Numbered from the stretch's first letter, positions 1-10,704 are shown. The stretch is 64,000 nucleotides of DNA from Diplonema papillatum (GCA_030068145.1 JAPJBO010000252.1:62001-126000); one strand, 5' to 3'. The notes: a model not told the origin generated them from the letters alone. Program-made: numbers and translations.

Positions 1-347
1 CGGGTGCTTCAAGACTCAAGACTCAAGAAGAAGAAAGAAAAAAGCGAGAGGGATGTGGTACTCCCGGACACGGACTCTCCACTGCCATCGGCTGCGGGGC
101 GCAGATCGCGCTCAGAGTGGTTCTTGGGTGGGGAACAGCATTCCACAGGTTTGGAGGCTGCTCGTGTTTCCGACGATGTGTTTTTTTGTCTTTGGCTTTT
201 TCGTAGAGCCCCGTGGTCATAAATTCAAATAGGGCCACAAAATTCGCTCGGAACAGGGGGTTTGTCGTCACCGCATGCAACTCAGCGGGACACACATGTC
301 CGCAGCCCTCAAGGACTGCACGGTGTACGGGTGGGAGTGGCGGGCGT

Positions 348-401
348 GGCACACCCGCCAATCCAGTCCACTGGATTTCGCACTGAATTTGCGGGTGTGC
401 C
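348..401. repeat. Short inverted repeat with nested palindrome
   Basis: A 10-11 bp arm (GGCACACCCGC, from 348) recurs inverted at 391-401. Inside it lies a perfect hairpin at 360-377, AATCCAGT and ACTGGATT around CC. The CCAGT/ACTGG core also occurs near 48,957, so this is probably part of a dispersed repeat. No coding content is seen. Confidence 0.6.
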
Positions 402-424
402 GACACCCGACACTTTAGCAGCGC

Positions 425-545
425 AGTCAAGAGAGAAAGAGAGACGAGTTAGAGTGTGGGTACCATCTCTCCGGGGAGTTTCCGGTCTCCTCACTTCTCT
501 TCGTGCTGCTACGGCGGGCGTAAGTCACTCCGGAGGCGCGTTAAC
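425..545 (+). repeat. Dispersed repeat family Q, copy 1
   Basis: A ~100-bp unit reading GAGACGAGTTAGAGT, then an ACCATCTCTCCGGGGAG core, then GTTTCCGGTCTCC. Diverged copies lie at 6960-7080, 9893-9990 and 50588-50680, all on the plus strand. No terminal repeats or ORF were found; the family is unclassified. Confidence 0.65.
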
Positions 546-689
546 TCTTCCACTTGGTGCTGGAGTACACGGTACGTCTCATTGCACCCGAAGGGGTGCC
601 CGGGAGGGGCCCCTGACGAACTGTACGGGAAAGTCAGTGGGTGTGTGTGGTCGCCCGAGGCACGAGAGAAATAGTACATTGAGCCGTAT

Positions 690-835
690 CTCTTGAAACT
701 GCATCGAAGTGCCTGCCGCCGTTAATCGCAGTGAATCACGGGCCACCACGGTCTATCAGGATTCCTAGTCCCTAGAGCTGCATCGAATTGCCCGGTGCTG
801 TATTCTTCGGTCTATCACGGTCTATCAAGAGGGGA
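690..835 (-). repeat. Dispersed repeat family O, two diverged units
   Basis: Two units share the element CTGCATCGAATTGCC (or CTGCATCGAAGTGCC) and TCTATCA motifs at about 696-760 and 778-830. They are reverse complements of copies at 4225-4290, 59625-59685 and 61866-61925; another minus copy is at 48944-48985. Unclassified. Confidence 0.5.
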
Positions 836-1029
836 TGGACCGGCTCATACTGGTGCGTTCAAAGCAGGGAAGTGGGGAGCAGTTGCGGAAGAACGGGCAG
901 CCATTCGCTGTTGCTTCGCGCACGAACATAACACACGCGTTCGAAACACACAGTACACGTCCATCCGATGCAAAACGTCAATGGGAGGAAGTGGTGGTGG
1001 TAGGGGGGATTGCAAGAACGTTGAAGTAT

Positions 1030-1140
1030 GGCTAAGATAACGTGGTGCCACCTGAGGGGTTAGTCTCAGGGCCGCCCACGTGATAAAGCCGTTAAGTATT
1101 GGAACTTTTAAGTACACGGACCACACGGATCTGCATGCCG
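1030..1140 (-). mobile_element. Retroelement 3' tail, solo copy
   Basis: This matches the sequence just after the stop codon of the retroelement ORF at 55269-57092 (tail at 55140-55260). It includes a conserved small hairpin (CTGAG/CTCAG arms around GGGGTTAGT-type loops near 1050) and the 40-45 bp motif around CTTTTAAGTACA. No ORF is attached, so it is read as an extremely 5'-truncated insertion on the minus strand. Confidence 0.55.
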
Positions 1141-1290
1141 TTAAGCAGCGGCTGCCGGCTTATCCCGTGACACCTTTTATATATATATGGTTATCATGAA
1201 TAGACTACATTATAGAAAGAGTAGCGTTGGCACTCTTACAGGTTCCCTCGTAGCTCGCCAGGAACGGGCACTCCAGTGAAACTGGGTATG
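1137..1290 (+). repeat. Dispersed repeat family D2
   Basis: About 150 bp running from CCGTTAAGCAGCGG through GGCTTATCCCGTGACACC to ACTCCAGTGAAACTGGG. It is present again at 19601-19745 (plus) and 58735-58870 (minus). In two of three places it touches the retroelement 3' tail, so it may be the retroelement's distal 3' region or a preferred neighbour. Confidence 0.55.
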
Positions 1291-1354
1291 TTCTCGTTTC
1301 AGGTTTGGGTTTTGGGAGCATTGCCTCGTGTGGATTCTGACGTGCTGGGAATGG

Positions 1355-1868
1355 TACGTGCTCAACACCACACCGTGTCCTGTCGGCGCTGCGCTTCGGG
1401 TCCGTTAAGCCACGGGGACAACAGGCGGGCCATCATCAGCGCGGGACCAGAGTGCCTGCAGACAGAACGAGTGTTGTGCTTGAGAGTCTGGGTTTATCAG
1501 GCGGCTGTTCGCAGCTCGTCGCAGCCAGGACCACCCATGCCGCAAGTGCACACGCACTGGTCCCGTCTGCGCCGTGATTCGGTCCTTTAAGCTACGGAAA
1601 CATGAGGCGGACCATCATCAGCGCGGAACCTGAGTGTCTGCAGACAAGAGAGCAGTGGGTCTGGTTTGCCAGGCGGCTGTTAGTGGCTCGTTACAGCCAG
1701 GACCATCCATGCCTCGAGTGCACACGCACTGGTCCCGTCTGCGCCGTGATTCGGTCCTTAAGCCTGAGGCGGACCATCATCAGCGCGGAACCTGAGTGTC
1801 TGCAGACAAGACAGCAGTGGGTCTGGTTTGCGTTAGTAGCTCGTCACAGCCAGGACCACCCGTGCTAC
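1355..1868 (+). repeat. Dispersed repeat family R, about three tandem units
   Basis: The motifs GTCCCGTCTGCGCCGTG, CATCATCAGCGCGGAACC, TGAGTGTCTGCAGACA and CAGGACCA recur with spacings of about 172 and 153 bp. Single copies are found at 2128-2244, 9083-9215, 19128-19175 (partial) and 46100-46200. ORFs across the array come from the repeats and show no recognisable domain. Confidence 0.7.
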
Positions 1869-2127
1869 TAGAGCTCAGGCAAATCCGTCACGGGGAGAAA
1901 GCCCCTACAACCGTGTCTGAGCAATCAGCTAAAAACTCCTCGCCCTGATTGTGACTGCGACGCGCGCAAGGCCGCACCGATTTGTCTTCTTTTTACGGTG
2001 GCAATCTGCGAAGTAAACTCCGCAGAGCACAGTGGACAGGGGGTTGCCGTGTGCAGCACCAATAATTGAAGTGCCAAAAGGAATACGTCAAAGGGGAAGG
2101 TGGAGGGTGTGGGGTGGGGAAGAATGG

Positions 2128-2244
2128 TATGTGCCCAACACTGTGTCCGAACTGCGCCACGTTTCGGTCCTTTCACGCCGCGGGCACATCAGGATCTTCA
2201 TAGCAGGGGTGGAACCTAAGTGTCTGCAGACGCGACGGCGATAC
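2128..2244 (+). repeat. Family R copy cut by a fold-back element
   Basis: The copy has the family order (cognate of GTGCTCAACACCG, then TTTCGGTCCTTT, then AACCTAAGTGTCTGCAGAC). It stops where the fold-back transposon begins at 2245, which suggests the transposon inserted into or beside it. Confidence 0.55.
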
Positions 2245-2455
2245 CATGCAGGGTCAAAACCTTGTGTCTTTTTAAAACGCTCCGGCGGGGCCGATGGCCC
2301 CAAAAAAAAAACTTGGAAGAAAAAAAAATTGCTCAACTTCCTCAAACGTTACCGCGGTTTTTGTTCCAAAATTTTAAAATTCAAAAAACCCAATTTTTTT
2401 CCGGAAAGATTTTTTTGGCCATTTCCAAAGAGACACAAGGCTTTGACCCTGGATG
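2245..2455. mobile_element. Fold-back MITE (family S), copy 1
   Basis: A 211-bp element with inverted ends of about 25 bp beginning CATGCAGGGTCAAAAC; the right end has two mismatches (GGATG, GGCTTTG). The interior is A- or T-rich and itself nearly self-complementary, so one strand can fold into a long hairpin. ATAC flanks both ends. A second copy is at 42733-42950. It has no coding capacity, so it is non-autonomous; superfamily unknown. Confidence 0.8.
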
Positions 2456-2800
2456 ATACGCAGGCCTTCAGCCGACCGGACTTCCCGTATCTTTGCACAG
2501 CCCAAGGAGTGGTAGGTGTGGGGTGGCCATCTGCACCTGGCGGTCCCTACCTTCAAAATTTTCGTTTGCAATGCACGCGCGAGGGTAACCCAGAGCTGCA
2601 TGCTTTCGTTCAGAGTTAAAGTTTTTTTTTTTTTTTTTTTCCTGCAAAAAAGAGACAGCAGGTAGCGTGCGCAAAAAGGGATGCCGGGATATAACACTTG
2701 TACTGGCGGTGGCTGTTAGTCGGGTAGCGTTGGTGTTTTTTTTTTTTTTAGAGTTTTTGTGTGGGGTCCTCCCCCTCCACCACTGACACCGCCGCGCTGT

Positions 2801-3115
2801 TTAACGGTAGACCTTGATGTGCTTGATGAGGCCGGCGTCGTTGAACTGCATGTCAGCCTTCACGGTCCAGTTCATCATGAGCTTCTTCACGGTTCCCTCG
2901 ACGTGGACAGAGTCGCCTTGGGCGACAGGCGTCGCCCAGGTGCCTGGTGGGGCCGGGGTCTTTTTGATGTACTCCGCGAACTTCGCTTTGGTCGTGAACG
3001 TCCCATCTTTGAAGTGTTCGAGGACGACGTCGTCGGCCAGCAGCGCCACCAGCTCGTCGTTTTTGCCCGCGCTCCTGTATTCGAGGTACTTCACGACAGT
3101 GTCGACGTGCGACAT
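2801..3115 (-). CDS. SnoaL/NTF2-like small protein
   Basis: A 104-residue protein that fills a single cone-shaped SnoaL/NTF2-like fold. It has an N-terminal helix (VVKYLEYRSAGKNDELVALL), the typical LLADDVVLEHF strand with acidic pair, a K-rich middle helix (FAEYIKK), and C-terminal strands ending FNDAGLIKHIKVYR. The length is normal for stand-alone members, which include enzymes, ligand-binding proteins and dimerisation modules; the substrate cannot be predicted here. The ATG at 3115 is chosen because the open frame above it (to 3376) is proline/lysine-rich and then enters a repeat shared with 40990-41180, so it is probably 5' UTR or spacer. No clear T-tract was seen just upstream. The protein is cytosolic by default, with no signal peptide or membrane segment. 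Confidence in the fold is high; function is unknown. Confidence 0.85.
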   Translation of the reverse strand: MSHVDTVVKYLEYRSAGKNDELVALLADDVVLEHFKDGTFTTKAKFAEYIKKTPAPPGTWATPVAQGDSVHVEGTVKKLMMNWTVKADMQFNDAGLIKHIKVYR

Positions 3116-3203
3116 GTTCTTCTGTTGGATCCGCTTCTTTTTGGGGGTTTTTTGGGCGCGGGGCGGGCTTTCCTGCGGCTGATTGTCATTCGTTGTCGCA
3201 CAC

Positions 3204-3510
3204 TTTTGAAAGACCGCGGAGGTCAGCCGGGCGTTGTGTGGCAATCTGATACGTGTGAGCGCTACTGGTGAAGCTGCTACCAGCATACATGACGGTATAC
3301 GTACTACCTGCTGCCTGTACCACCGTACAGCATAGCATGTGCGTTCGAGGTACCTCCGGCTTCGTCCCTTGAACATGAAGCGAGACCAAAGGACCGTTTG
3401 GCCATGCTTTTACACCGAGGATCGGTACTGAGGATCGTGGATCGAGAATGTGTAACAGATGAGGTCGGAACCTGCTACGTGGGTCCGATGGCTGTTCGAC
3501 GAGCTGGAGG
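3204..3510 (+). repeat. Repeat shared with 40990-41180
   Basis: Blocks such as GACCGCGGAGGTCAGC, CTGATACGTGTG and the GCTGTT...CGAGCT...GAGGCTCCGC stretch occur in the same order in both places with insertions between them. The repeat abuts the 5' side of the SnoaL-like gene. It is unclassified. Confidence 0.5.
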
Positions 3511-3519
3511 CTCCGCGTG

Positions 3520-6405
3520 GATACGTGTCTCCAACTGACTATGCACCGGTGAACAGCATGCGTGAACGAAGGGAGCCCTACGTCCCTTGCCCCAGCAAGC
3601 TCCGAGGGCAGCAAGGCAGCAATGCCGTTTTGCGGATTTTTCCCTCACCGCAACTCTCGCGCGTTGGGCCACCTCGACTGGGCGACACCGGCGGTTATTC
3701 AAAAGTGGGTATGCCATTCAAGAGCGAAAGATGAAACGCAAGTGGCACGCAGCGGTGGTCAGAGTAAGAGGCCAGACCAAGATTCTAGGCACTGCTCAAA
3801 AAAAACGCTCTGAGAAAAGTGGTGACTTTACGAAAAGTGTGCACACGTTTCCCATCGTGACGCCTGAGATGCTCTTAAATGCCCGGAGCTGGATGGTTTG
3901 GTGTCATCGTTTTTTTTTTTTCCATCATGTTTTTGTTTGCACTTCTATTTCGACATCAAGGAGAGTGAACGGGAGTGGTGCCTTGCGATCTCTCTCCGTC
4001 GGGGTTAAAGCATCCACGCGTATGCTTCGCATACGGATCCACCGCACTAGAAACACCTGCATCGGGTGCAAGCGCCTGCGCGGATATCAACGCAGATGGG
4101 TCGACTGGGGTCGACTGTAGGCTAGTCTTCTGCGCGCACATCCTTTGGATATACGGGTCTTGGAGTCCCGGCATCGGGTGAAGCGCCTATACTGAGCCGG
4201 TGATGCTACCCCCCTGCTGATATAGACTGTGATAGACAGCAGCAGGCAATTCAGTGCAGTTCCAGGAAATAGGGGTGAACTGCTCATATGCTATCGGAAC
4301 CCGCCCCTTCCCCCATTTTGTGCCGTGCCCCTCAGCGCGCTTGCAACTGTGGTACGCCTCACTTTGAAAGAAATGCGTAGTGTTGTTGTGTGTGAAAAAA
4401 AGAGAGAAAAGTCAGACATCAGCACAAGGCAAATCGTCAACCGAACAGAAGCGCAGGTGGGAAACGAGCTGCAATCCCTCCTTCTTTTTACTTCTCTCCG
4501 CTACCAACGACACGCACTTATTGCATCGGTAGGGTAAACCAACTTGCACACGACGGTCTAAACCCAGCTCCCGTTCCCTGTTTGCAACAATCAACATCAA
4601 GTCTGCTTGTCAAGGTTCGGAAGAGCGAGGGATCGAAAAGCAAGGTCGCTATGAACGCTTGGCCGCTACAAGTCTTGTGTGACGAGCTTTCTGTCACCTC
4701 CGGCTTCATCCACACACACAGCGCAATTCTGCCGGATTGTGTCTCCGGGTCACCTCTCGCGGGGTGGGAGACCCTGCTTCAAAATAAAGGTATGTACAGA
4801 TCGATTCTAGCAACACTACTCTCTACTCGTCTAGATTCTGTCGACTCGGAACCCTAGAAGGAATCATCGAGACGACAGCGGCGAGGCTAAGTTTCGGGCC
4901 ACTAAGGGGCTACCGGGGTGTGGTCCAACGTGTTTGTATCAAAGACAATCGTCTGGCAACACCTTCGACCAGCATGTCTGCAGTCATCGATGACATGACA
5001 CGCACGCTCCCTTTCAGGGTTGGCCGACAGAATAAACCTTCGCGCAACAACTATAGCAGCAACCCAGCATCAACTGGATGCAGGCTCGTGGATCAAGCGC
5101 ATCCATCCCACGCGAGCGTGTCCCCTGCGTGCAGAGCACTGGACCGCCTGGTTTGAGACGCATGAAATCGACAATCGGTATAGTATTTTACATGCCGGTA
5201 TAGTGGCCCGAATACTCATAGCACCAGCTTTTCCGGGACGCGGACCAACTACAACGATAAATTCGCTTTGAGTGGCTCATGTCAATTTAACCTATGTTTT
5301 ATGACAGACTCCCATTCTCCCACACTTTACCTATGTTTTATGACAGACTCCCATTCTCCCAAACAGGGGTTCCAGCGAACTGGTTTCACTTCCTTTAACT
5401 GGTTGGCAGAGCATTGGGACGCGAACCGTCAGGCGAGGCGGCTGCGTACGCGCCGTGCTACGTTTCGCAAACTGCTTGGTGATCAGGCACGTGCAGTTTG
5501 GCAGGCGACTAGTTCGCCGCAGGTAGCGTTTCGAGCGCAGTGGCGTTTCGAGCGCAGTGTTACCTCGGACGCTTTCGGGAACCTTTGGGGGAACGAGAAT
5601 GACTTCTGTTTGTGTCGAATTGCGAAGCCCGCGAAGGCTTTTGGTCGAATTTAGCTGACATAAAACTCCAGTTTCCTTCCGGCGAAGCAGGAATACCACT
5701 GTCTCACCACAGCGGACGTGAAGCGCGCTGGAGGCAAACAGTACGCGAGGCAAGAAGCGACCGAACGTGCAGTCTATCGCCCCAGATTGTTGCTGGATAT
5801 CAACTTCAAACCACTGTCACTATAAACCGTTTACAGAAGGGGGCGTTCGTTGCTTTTGGAACCAAGCTGGCAATTTTGTGCAGAAACATGCCAAAAAAAG
5901 ACCGTTTTCAGAGTGAAAGTTAGGACCATCGTTGAAAGGTTCCTGTAAGATACCGTATTCTGGTATGCATATCGTTTTGCTGTAAAGCACAGACGTGTGG
6001 AGGACCAATGCCGCTTTCCGCATGTGCACCTGCTTCGTAAATAACTCGAGGGGCCCAAACGAGCCCAGGACAACACACAGATACAGGTGCAAGCGTCCAA
6101 CAAAAAGACTCTGGATTCCCGCCCCCCTTCTACCACAAAAACGCACTGTCTACGTCTGTTTAACTTGTACATTGTGCGGCAAGAGTGTTAGTTACGAAGA
6201 AATGTGAAATCGGGTTTTTGCCTAGAGGCTTTTCGTGTTATTCTGCAGATGCTTTGAGCTATCTTTTGTGGCTATGCTTTCAGTCAGAAAAAAAGAGGCA
6301 GAAAGGAAGACGGAAGGAAGAGAGACGTGACGCTGGCGCACGACAGTTGGTTATTTTGGTTGGGTCGTTTCAGAACGAGCTTCAGTTAAAATAAAGCAAG
6401 GAGTT
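3520..6405. other. Spacer without recognised genes
   Basis: No convincing gene. It contains a family O copy at 4225-4290 and a 39-bp tandem duplication at about 5292-5368 (unit starting CCTATGTTTTATGACAGAC). An open stretch at 5370-5650 (plus) has ordinary composition but no recognisable domain. Confidence 0.5.
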
Positions 6406-6409
6406 TTGG

Positions 6410-6600
6410 ACAATTCCCTTCCATCCGCCTGGGGCGGAGTGTACGAGCGGCACGGCAGGAAGGAGACACCGGCGCCCAAGTGGGAGGCGTTTGAAAAGGA
6501 CTTTCGGGCTCACATCCCGCGGGCGAACGCGGTGGAGCTGAACGCGATAACGGCGGCCGACCTGCGGAAGACGCTTGGAACGATGAAGAAGAACACCTTC
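6410..6600 (+). mobile_element. Non-LTR retroelement fragment, region before the RT domain
   Basis: The translated stretch contains W-x2-F-x3-F, then IPRANAVELNAITAADLRK and LGTMKKNT. This matches the segment just N-terminal of many non-LTR reverse transcriptases, where the next residues would be ApGpDGW. Here the homology stops after KKNT at about 6600 and the frame runs into unrelated residues, so the RT itself is absent. It is the only coding remnant on the plus strand that I recognise. Recognition is from motif memory and needs a profile search. Confidence 0.45.
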
Positions 6601-6959
6601 TTCTCTTTCAGTTGGCTGCAGCATGGAGGGTACACTGGATTCGAGGCAAACGTGGCTGGGATGCGTTTGGCCGTGACGCGGGGTTCAGCGAATGTTTAGC
6701 TGCAAGAGGATGAATGCAGGCCATCGCTACAGGTATTCTGCATTCTAACCTCAACTGTGAGAGATGATCACAGCGCGTCAGCAGCGCTTCGTCATGGATA
6801 GTGAAAGCGGCAGGGGTGAAAATCTTAGTGGGTGGGGAGCTTCAGCGACGGCATCTTTCGTTGTCGCATGAGAGCGAAGATCTTTTGATGCGACACTCAT
6901 TCGCGTGCAAATGAAGCCCAGTAACCCCTCGCCGGCTCCACGCGCAAGAGCATCTCTTG

Positions 6960-7080
6960 ACGTCATCTCGAGAAAGAGACGAGTCAGAGTGCAGGGACCA
7001 TCTCTCAAGGAGTTTCCGGTCTCCCCACTTCCACTTCTACGGTGGCCGCAAGTCGTCCCGTCGTAGGCGTGTAGCGGCGG
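6960..7080 (+). repeat. Dispersed repeat family Q, copy 2
   Basis: Shares GAGACGAGTCAGAGTGCAGG, ACCATCTCT and GTTTCCGGTCTCC with the copy at 425-545. More diverged at its 3' end. Confidence 0.55.
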
Positions 7081-7382
7081 GCCGCTGGCACGGTGGTGAC
7101 GGTGCCGGGAGAGAGCGAGCGAGAGGCACCTGGCAACGACGCGCCCACCTCTGACACCCTGTCCTGAGCGCAACACCTCCATCTCGAATCTTCTCCGCGC
7201 CGGGAAGCTCCCGCTCTGACGCAAAGCTCGCAAATATTTCGATGCAGCAGAGGGTCAGAACAGGAAGGAGGCTAGAGGGAGATGGGTCGAATAATACCAG
7301 TTATTTGACACGCGTCCAGCTTTCAAAAAAAACGCTACCAGTATTGGACCCTGTTACTGTCGACACGTCATGCGCACCCCAA

Positions 7383-7481
7383 GCGAGAAACTAGGGAAAG
7401 CCCTGCTTCTTAGATTCGCGGTCAAGCGAACCTATCCAACAAGGTTTACCTGATCTCGCACCTACTGTCCGACGCCAAAAA
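7383..7481 (-). repeat. Family E repeat, downstream copy flanking the membrane-protein gene
   Basis: About 98 bp, roughly 88% identical to 8038-8136, in direct orientation about 655 bp apart. Shorter pieces occur at 20587-20617 and inverted at 43837-43862. On the minus strand this copy is followed by a T8 tract and AG (about 7326-7334), like the copy upstream of the gene. It may be the 5' flank of a lost tandem gene copy. Confidence 0.65.
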
Positions 7482-7615
7482 CATCTTGATGGGAAATTAC
7501 AGCTTCCTGTGTACGAGGGTACGTCCGTGCGGACTCGGGTATGGCATCACTCCAGCGATGTACTATCGAAGCACCAGACAGGGTGGAATGGAACCGTCGG
7601 GGTTAAATGTCGGGA

Positions 7616-7999
7616 TCAGCGTTCGTCCCACATCCAGCCCTCCTGTCTACGCGACTCGGACGCGGGTTCCCGAGGAGCGATGATGATCGTGCGCCGGGAG
7701 GACGCGGCGCTAGCCACCGCGGTCAGGGGTTGGCCGCCGTCTCCGGACGGCTGCGGCTGCAGCTCGTTCGGGTTGGGCGCCGTCGGGAGCGACGTCAGCT
7801 CGCGGCTTCTGTCGCGGTTGTACTGCTCCGCGCGGACGAGCATCTCGCGCGTCATCTCCAGCCGGCACAAGCTCTCCGACGCCCTCTTCCTCGCCCTCTC
7901 CCGCATACAGTACATCGCCAGCATCATTAGGGCACCGCACACGGCGCCCAGGCCGACGAACCCCACAGCAAAACCCACCGCTGCCAGCGGGAGCTTCAT
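7616..7999 (-). CDS. Small single-pass membrane protein
   Basis: A 127-residue protein. Residues 5-31 form one hydrophobic, glycine/alanine-rich segment (AAVGFAVGFVGLGAVCGALM) with small-xxx-small spacings. A positive stretch (MRERARKR) follows at once, then a charged helix-prone region and a Ser/Pro/Gln-rich tail ending in GWMWDER. By the positive-inside rule the short N-terminus is outside or lumenal and the tail cytosolic. No known family was recognised. The ATG at 7999 is preferred because a T12 tract and AG (8011-8032) lie just upstream, so a mature 5' end would fall about 11 bases before it. Two ~100-bp direct repeats flank the gene at 7383-7481 and 8038-8136. It could be a real orphan gene or a short relic, but the clean membrane segment and acceptor argue for a real gene. 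Confidence 0.6.
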   Translation of the reverse strand: MKLPLAAVGFAVGFVGLGAVCGALMMLAMYCMRERARKRASESLCRLEMTREMLVRAEQYNRDRSRELTSLPTAPNPNELQPQPSGDGGQPLTAVASAASSRRTIIIAPREPASESRRQEGWMWDER

Positions 8000-8034
8000 C
8001 CCGGCGCTCTCTTCCCTCTCAAAAAAAAAAAATG
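8000..8034 (-). promoter_or_regulatory. Candidate trans-splice acceptor (T-tract plus AG)
   Basis: On the minus strand a run of 12 T (8032-8021) is followed by GAGAGGGAAG, with AG at 8012-8011 and the ATG about 11 bases further. A polypyrimidine tract then AG just before the start codon is the usual layout for spliced-leader addition. A cis-intron acceptor is the alternative. Confidence 0.5.
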
Positions 8035-8037
8035 GAC

Positions 8038-8136
8038 GCGAGAGACCAGGGAAAATCCTGCTTCTAAGATCCGCGGTCAAGCGAACCTATCCAACAAGGT
8101 TTGCCTGATCTCGCACCTACTTTCCGACGCCAAATA
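8038..8136 (-). repeat. Family E repeat, upstream copy
   Basis: Direct-repeat partner of 7383-7481, containing GGTCAAGCGAACCTATCC and GATCTCGCACCTACTTTCC. It ends a few bases from the T-tract of the membrane-protein gene. Confidence 0.65.
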
Positions 8137-9080
8137 GATGCTTTACCTACGGAAGCTGGTTTTGCGGGAGGCGAAACTTCTGAGGCGCGGAGCTACAGCT
8201 GTTGCCAGACACTGCAGCTCTCCTGGAAGTCTCTGAGCTCCGTCAGTATGAAGACTGTCACTTTGTGCAATATCCGGGAGGTTGCAACCACACAGCTGTT
8301 TGCTTAGAGTTGACCTAAAGCCCGAATATCTGGATCCTCTCAGGGGCAAGCAACCTGCAACCACGTCGCAGCGAGTACAGAGCAGCCGTCGCGCAGAAAG
8401 CAGTAAAGCGACCCGCGTCGCAGGTGGCACAAACCGTAGAAGCCCGTACGGCAGGGAGTGGAGACGAGGTGATGCAAGACGAAGGGGAAGCGCGAAGCCC
8501 CCAGCCCGGACGGACCAACAAGACGCAAGACCAGGCGACCAAGAGAAGGAGGGGGACGCGACCCAGAGACCCGGGCTAAGTAGCTTGGAACTAGTGTGAT
8601 GGACCTTTCTTCGGAGGGGCTCACGCACTCAAAGATCGACTTATATGCAACCACGTCGCAGCTAATCAGCTGTTGCGATCTCACTGGTAAAAGCTGGATA
8701 GAGTCGAAGGTGCTTCCCTTCGAGCGCTCGTGAAGGCGTGCCAGATCACCAAGTAGGCCGGCCGGTGGCGCGCGCGAAAACCTCTGCAGGCTTAGCCGGA
8801 AGAGACCGCAAAGAACTGTGCACTTCCCGTGTTTTCGGCGTGCATCCAACTCCCGCCGGATTAAGCGGCCTCAGCGCGGACGCGCGCGCGAGACCACCAC
8901 CGGGATTGTTTCGCTACGTGCTGTCGCAAAGGAAACGCCGGCCTAAGCCTCGAGGTGCGTACGCGGGAGCAGCCGAGTTCGTCTGGATTCTCACCCCTCC
9001 GCCCCCCTTCTCCCCCCGGTGCTGCCGGCGTGAATCCTGCGTTGCTTGATTAGGTCTCCTGAAGGTATGTTCGCCGCCCG
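8137..9080. other. Spacer without recognised genes
   Basis: Open frames on both strands (for example 8143-8628 minus) show no domain and no codon pattern I trust. The string GCAACCACGTCGCAGC occurs twice, near 8355 and 8646. Confidence 0.4.
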
Positions 9081-9082
9081 GG

Positions 9083-9215
9083 GATTGCAAGAACGTGCTT
9101 GGAATGGATATGTGCTCAACACCGCACTGGTCCCGTCTGCGCCGTGTTTCGGTCCTTTAGGCCACGGACACATAATCATCAGCGCGGAACCTGAGTGTCC
9201 GCAGACAGGACTGCG
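9083..9215 (+). repeat. Dispersed repeat family R, single copy
   Basis: Contains GCAAGAACGTGCT, GTGCTCAACACCGCACTGG, TTTCGGTCCTTTAGGCCACG and CAGCGCGGAACCTGAGTGTC in the order seen at 1355-1868. Confidence 0.65.
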
Positions 9216-9317
9216 GTGTGCGTCTGGGTGGAAACTGGCCTCCCCCCCGGGGTGAGGTCCCCCGGGGGGAGGTCATTTTGGCGGGTAAATGGCGTGCCCC
9301 ATCTTTTTGGAGTTAAC

Positions 9318-9372
9318 GTTCGCTTGAGAAATCCGGGATTTAGAGTCTCCGGGTGACCCTCGTCGAATGGGA
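9318..9372 (+). repeat. CCGG-box repeat (family A)
   Basis: Pattern GTTCGCTTGAG, then CCGGGATTTAGAGTCTCC, then GGGTGACC and a TCGTCGAATGGG tail. About fourteen copies occur in the window, always in this orientation. Confidence 0.7.
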
Positions 9373-9892
9373 TCCTTTAATGCTCTTTCTTCGCTTTTTC
9401 CTCACGAAAGGGAGGATCGGTTCTGCTCACGTTAGGTTCTCCGACTCCGATCGTGGTTAGCACAAACTCAAGAGGTCTAGTCAACTATTCCCTGCAGTCT
9501 CCTTGCACTCTCTCTCCCCTCCTCCCGCATACGATCTATCGTGGGAGTGTTCACTTTTTTGAGCTGAGATAAGGTTGAAGGCACCTGTGACGTGGAAAAA
9601 TGCGTAACAAGGAGGTGTGATCACTTGCTGCTGTCACAACCCCGTGCGGCATTACCGACGTTCAACCTTCCATCCGCGGAATGGCCGACTGGCTCTGCAT
9701 GTTGACAAACGTGTCGACACGAACATCGCGGTTCGATTCCTTGGACAGCTTGTGAACGTCAGCCATACGCGGCGTCAAGGCAGGCGTCCCATTGTAGGAC
9801 AGGGATTGAGCAGAAACTCGAAGATGGCTCCTTTCGAATCGAAAGACACGCCATAACACCTCCACCGCCAGTGATCATGAGAGAGAGAGAGA

Positions 9893-9990
9893 GAGACGAG
9901 TTAGAGTACAGGGACCATCTCTCCGGGGAGTTTCCGGTCTCCTCACTTCTCTTCGCACGGGCGTAAGTCGCTCCGGAGGCGCGCTGCAGG
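9893..9990 (+). repeat. Dispersed repeat family Q, copy 3
   Basis: Nearly the same sequence as 425-545, including GAGACGAGTTAGAGTACAGG and GCTCCGGAGGCGCG. A short GA microsatellite occurs downstream at 10147-10177. Confidence 0.65.
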
Positions 9991-10489
9991 TTGCGGCTCT
10001 GCTACAGTGAGTGGCGGCATCATGATGCGAGGTTGAACTCGGCGAGGAGGCTACGGTAGAAAGGGTGCCCGTCAGCAGCGATGCGAGTAGCACTCAGATT
10101 TAGCAGCTACAATTCACTGCGCATCCTCTAGACTTTGCGTCCCACAAAAGGGAGAAAGAGAGAGAGAGAGAGAGAGAAGTGTGCGAGAAAGAAAACAGCG
10201 AAACAACTTTTCCGGCCAGTAGAGTGTGCGGTTATAAAGGGGGGAAATACGGCACACTTCTTCACGTGTTTTGAAGCAGAGATGCGGCTTGGTGGTCAAG
10301 CGTTGTGCAGGAAAAAAGGCCAGAACAAAGAGAGAGTGAGAGGGCGGTCGATGAAACCGTACGATGGCCCAGCCGATCACGGAAGGTGTTTCTGAACGGG
10401 AAGGATTAAACACCACCGTCAATAAAAAGAACTTCTCGGAGGGGCCGCTCGGTGCTTATTTCGACGAAGTGCTGTGCACGAATCCCTTT

Positions 10490-10545
10490 TAGAGTGAAAG
10501 TTCGCTTGAAACTCCGGGGTTTTAAAGTCTCCGGGTGACAATATG
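10490..10545 (+). repeat. CCGG-box repeat (family A)
   Basis: TTTAGAGTGAAAGTTCGCTT, then CTCCGGGG, TTTTAAAGTCTCCGGGTGAC. It is a full example of subtype 1, with a 5' lead of TTAGAGTGAAA. Confidence 0.7.
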
Positions 10546-10704
10546 CGAAGATATCCTTTGTGTTCTGCGTGTTCTTAACAGCGGTGGTTACACGAGGTAA
10601 GAGAATCGGTGTGTACCTTTGTTGTACGTACGGTCAGTCGGTCAGTATGGTGCTGTAGTAGGTGACTGGCTGTCTTCTTGGTACCGTGAACCGTCTCTTT
10701 CCGT

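Noticed and set aside
3116..3376. N-terminal extension of the SnoaL-like protein
   Set aside because: The extension is Pro/Lys-rich and merges into a repeat shared with 40990-41180; family members begin at the helix after 3115.
9700..9775. Possible tRNA because of a GGTTCGATTCC T-loop-like string near 9728
   Set aside because: The flanking bases do not pair as a T-stem and no acceptor or anticodon arm can be drawn.
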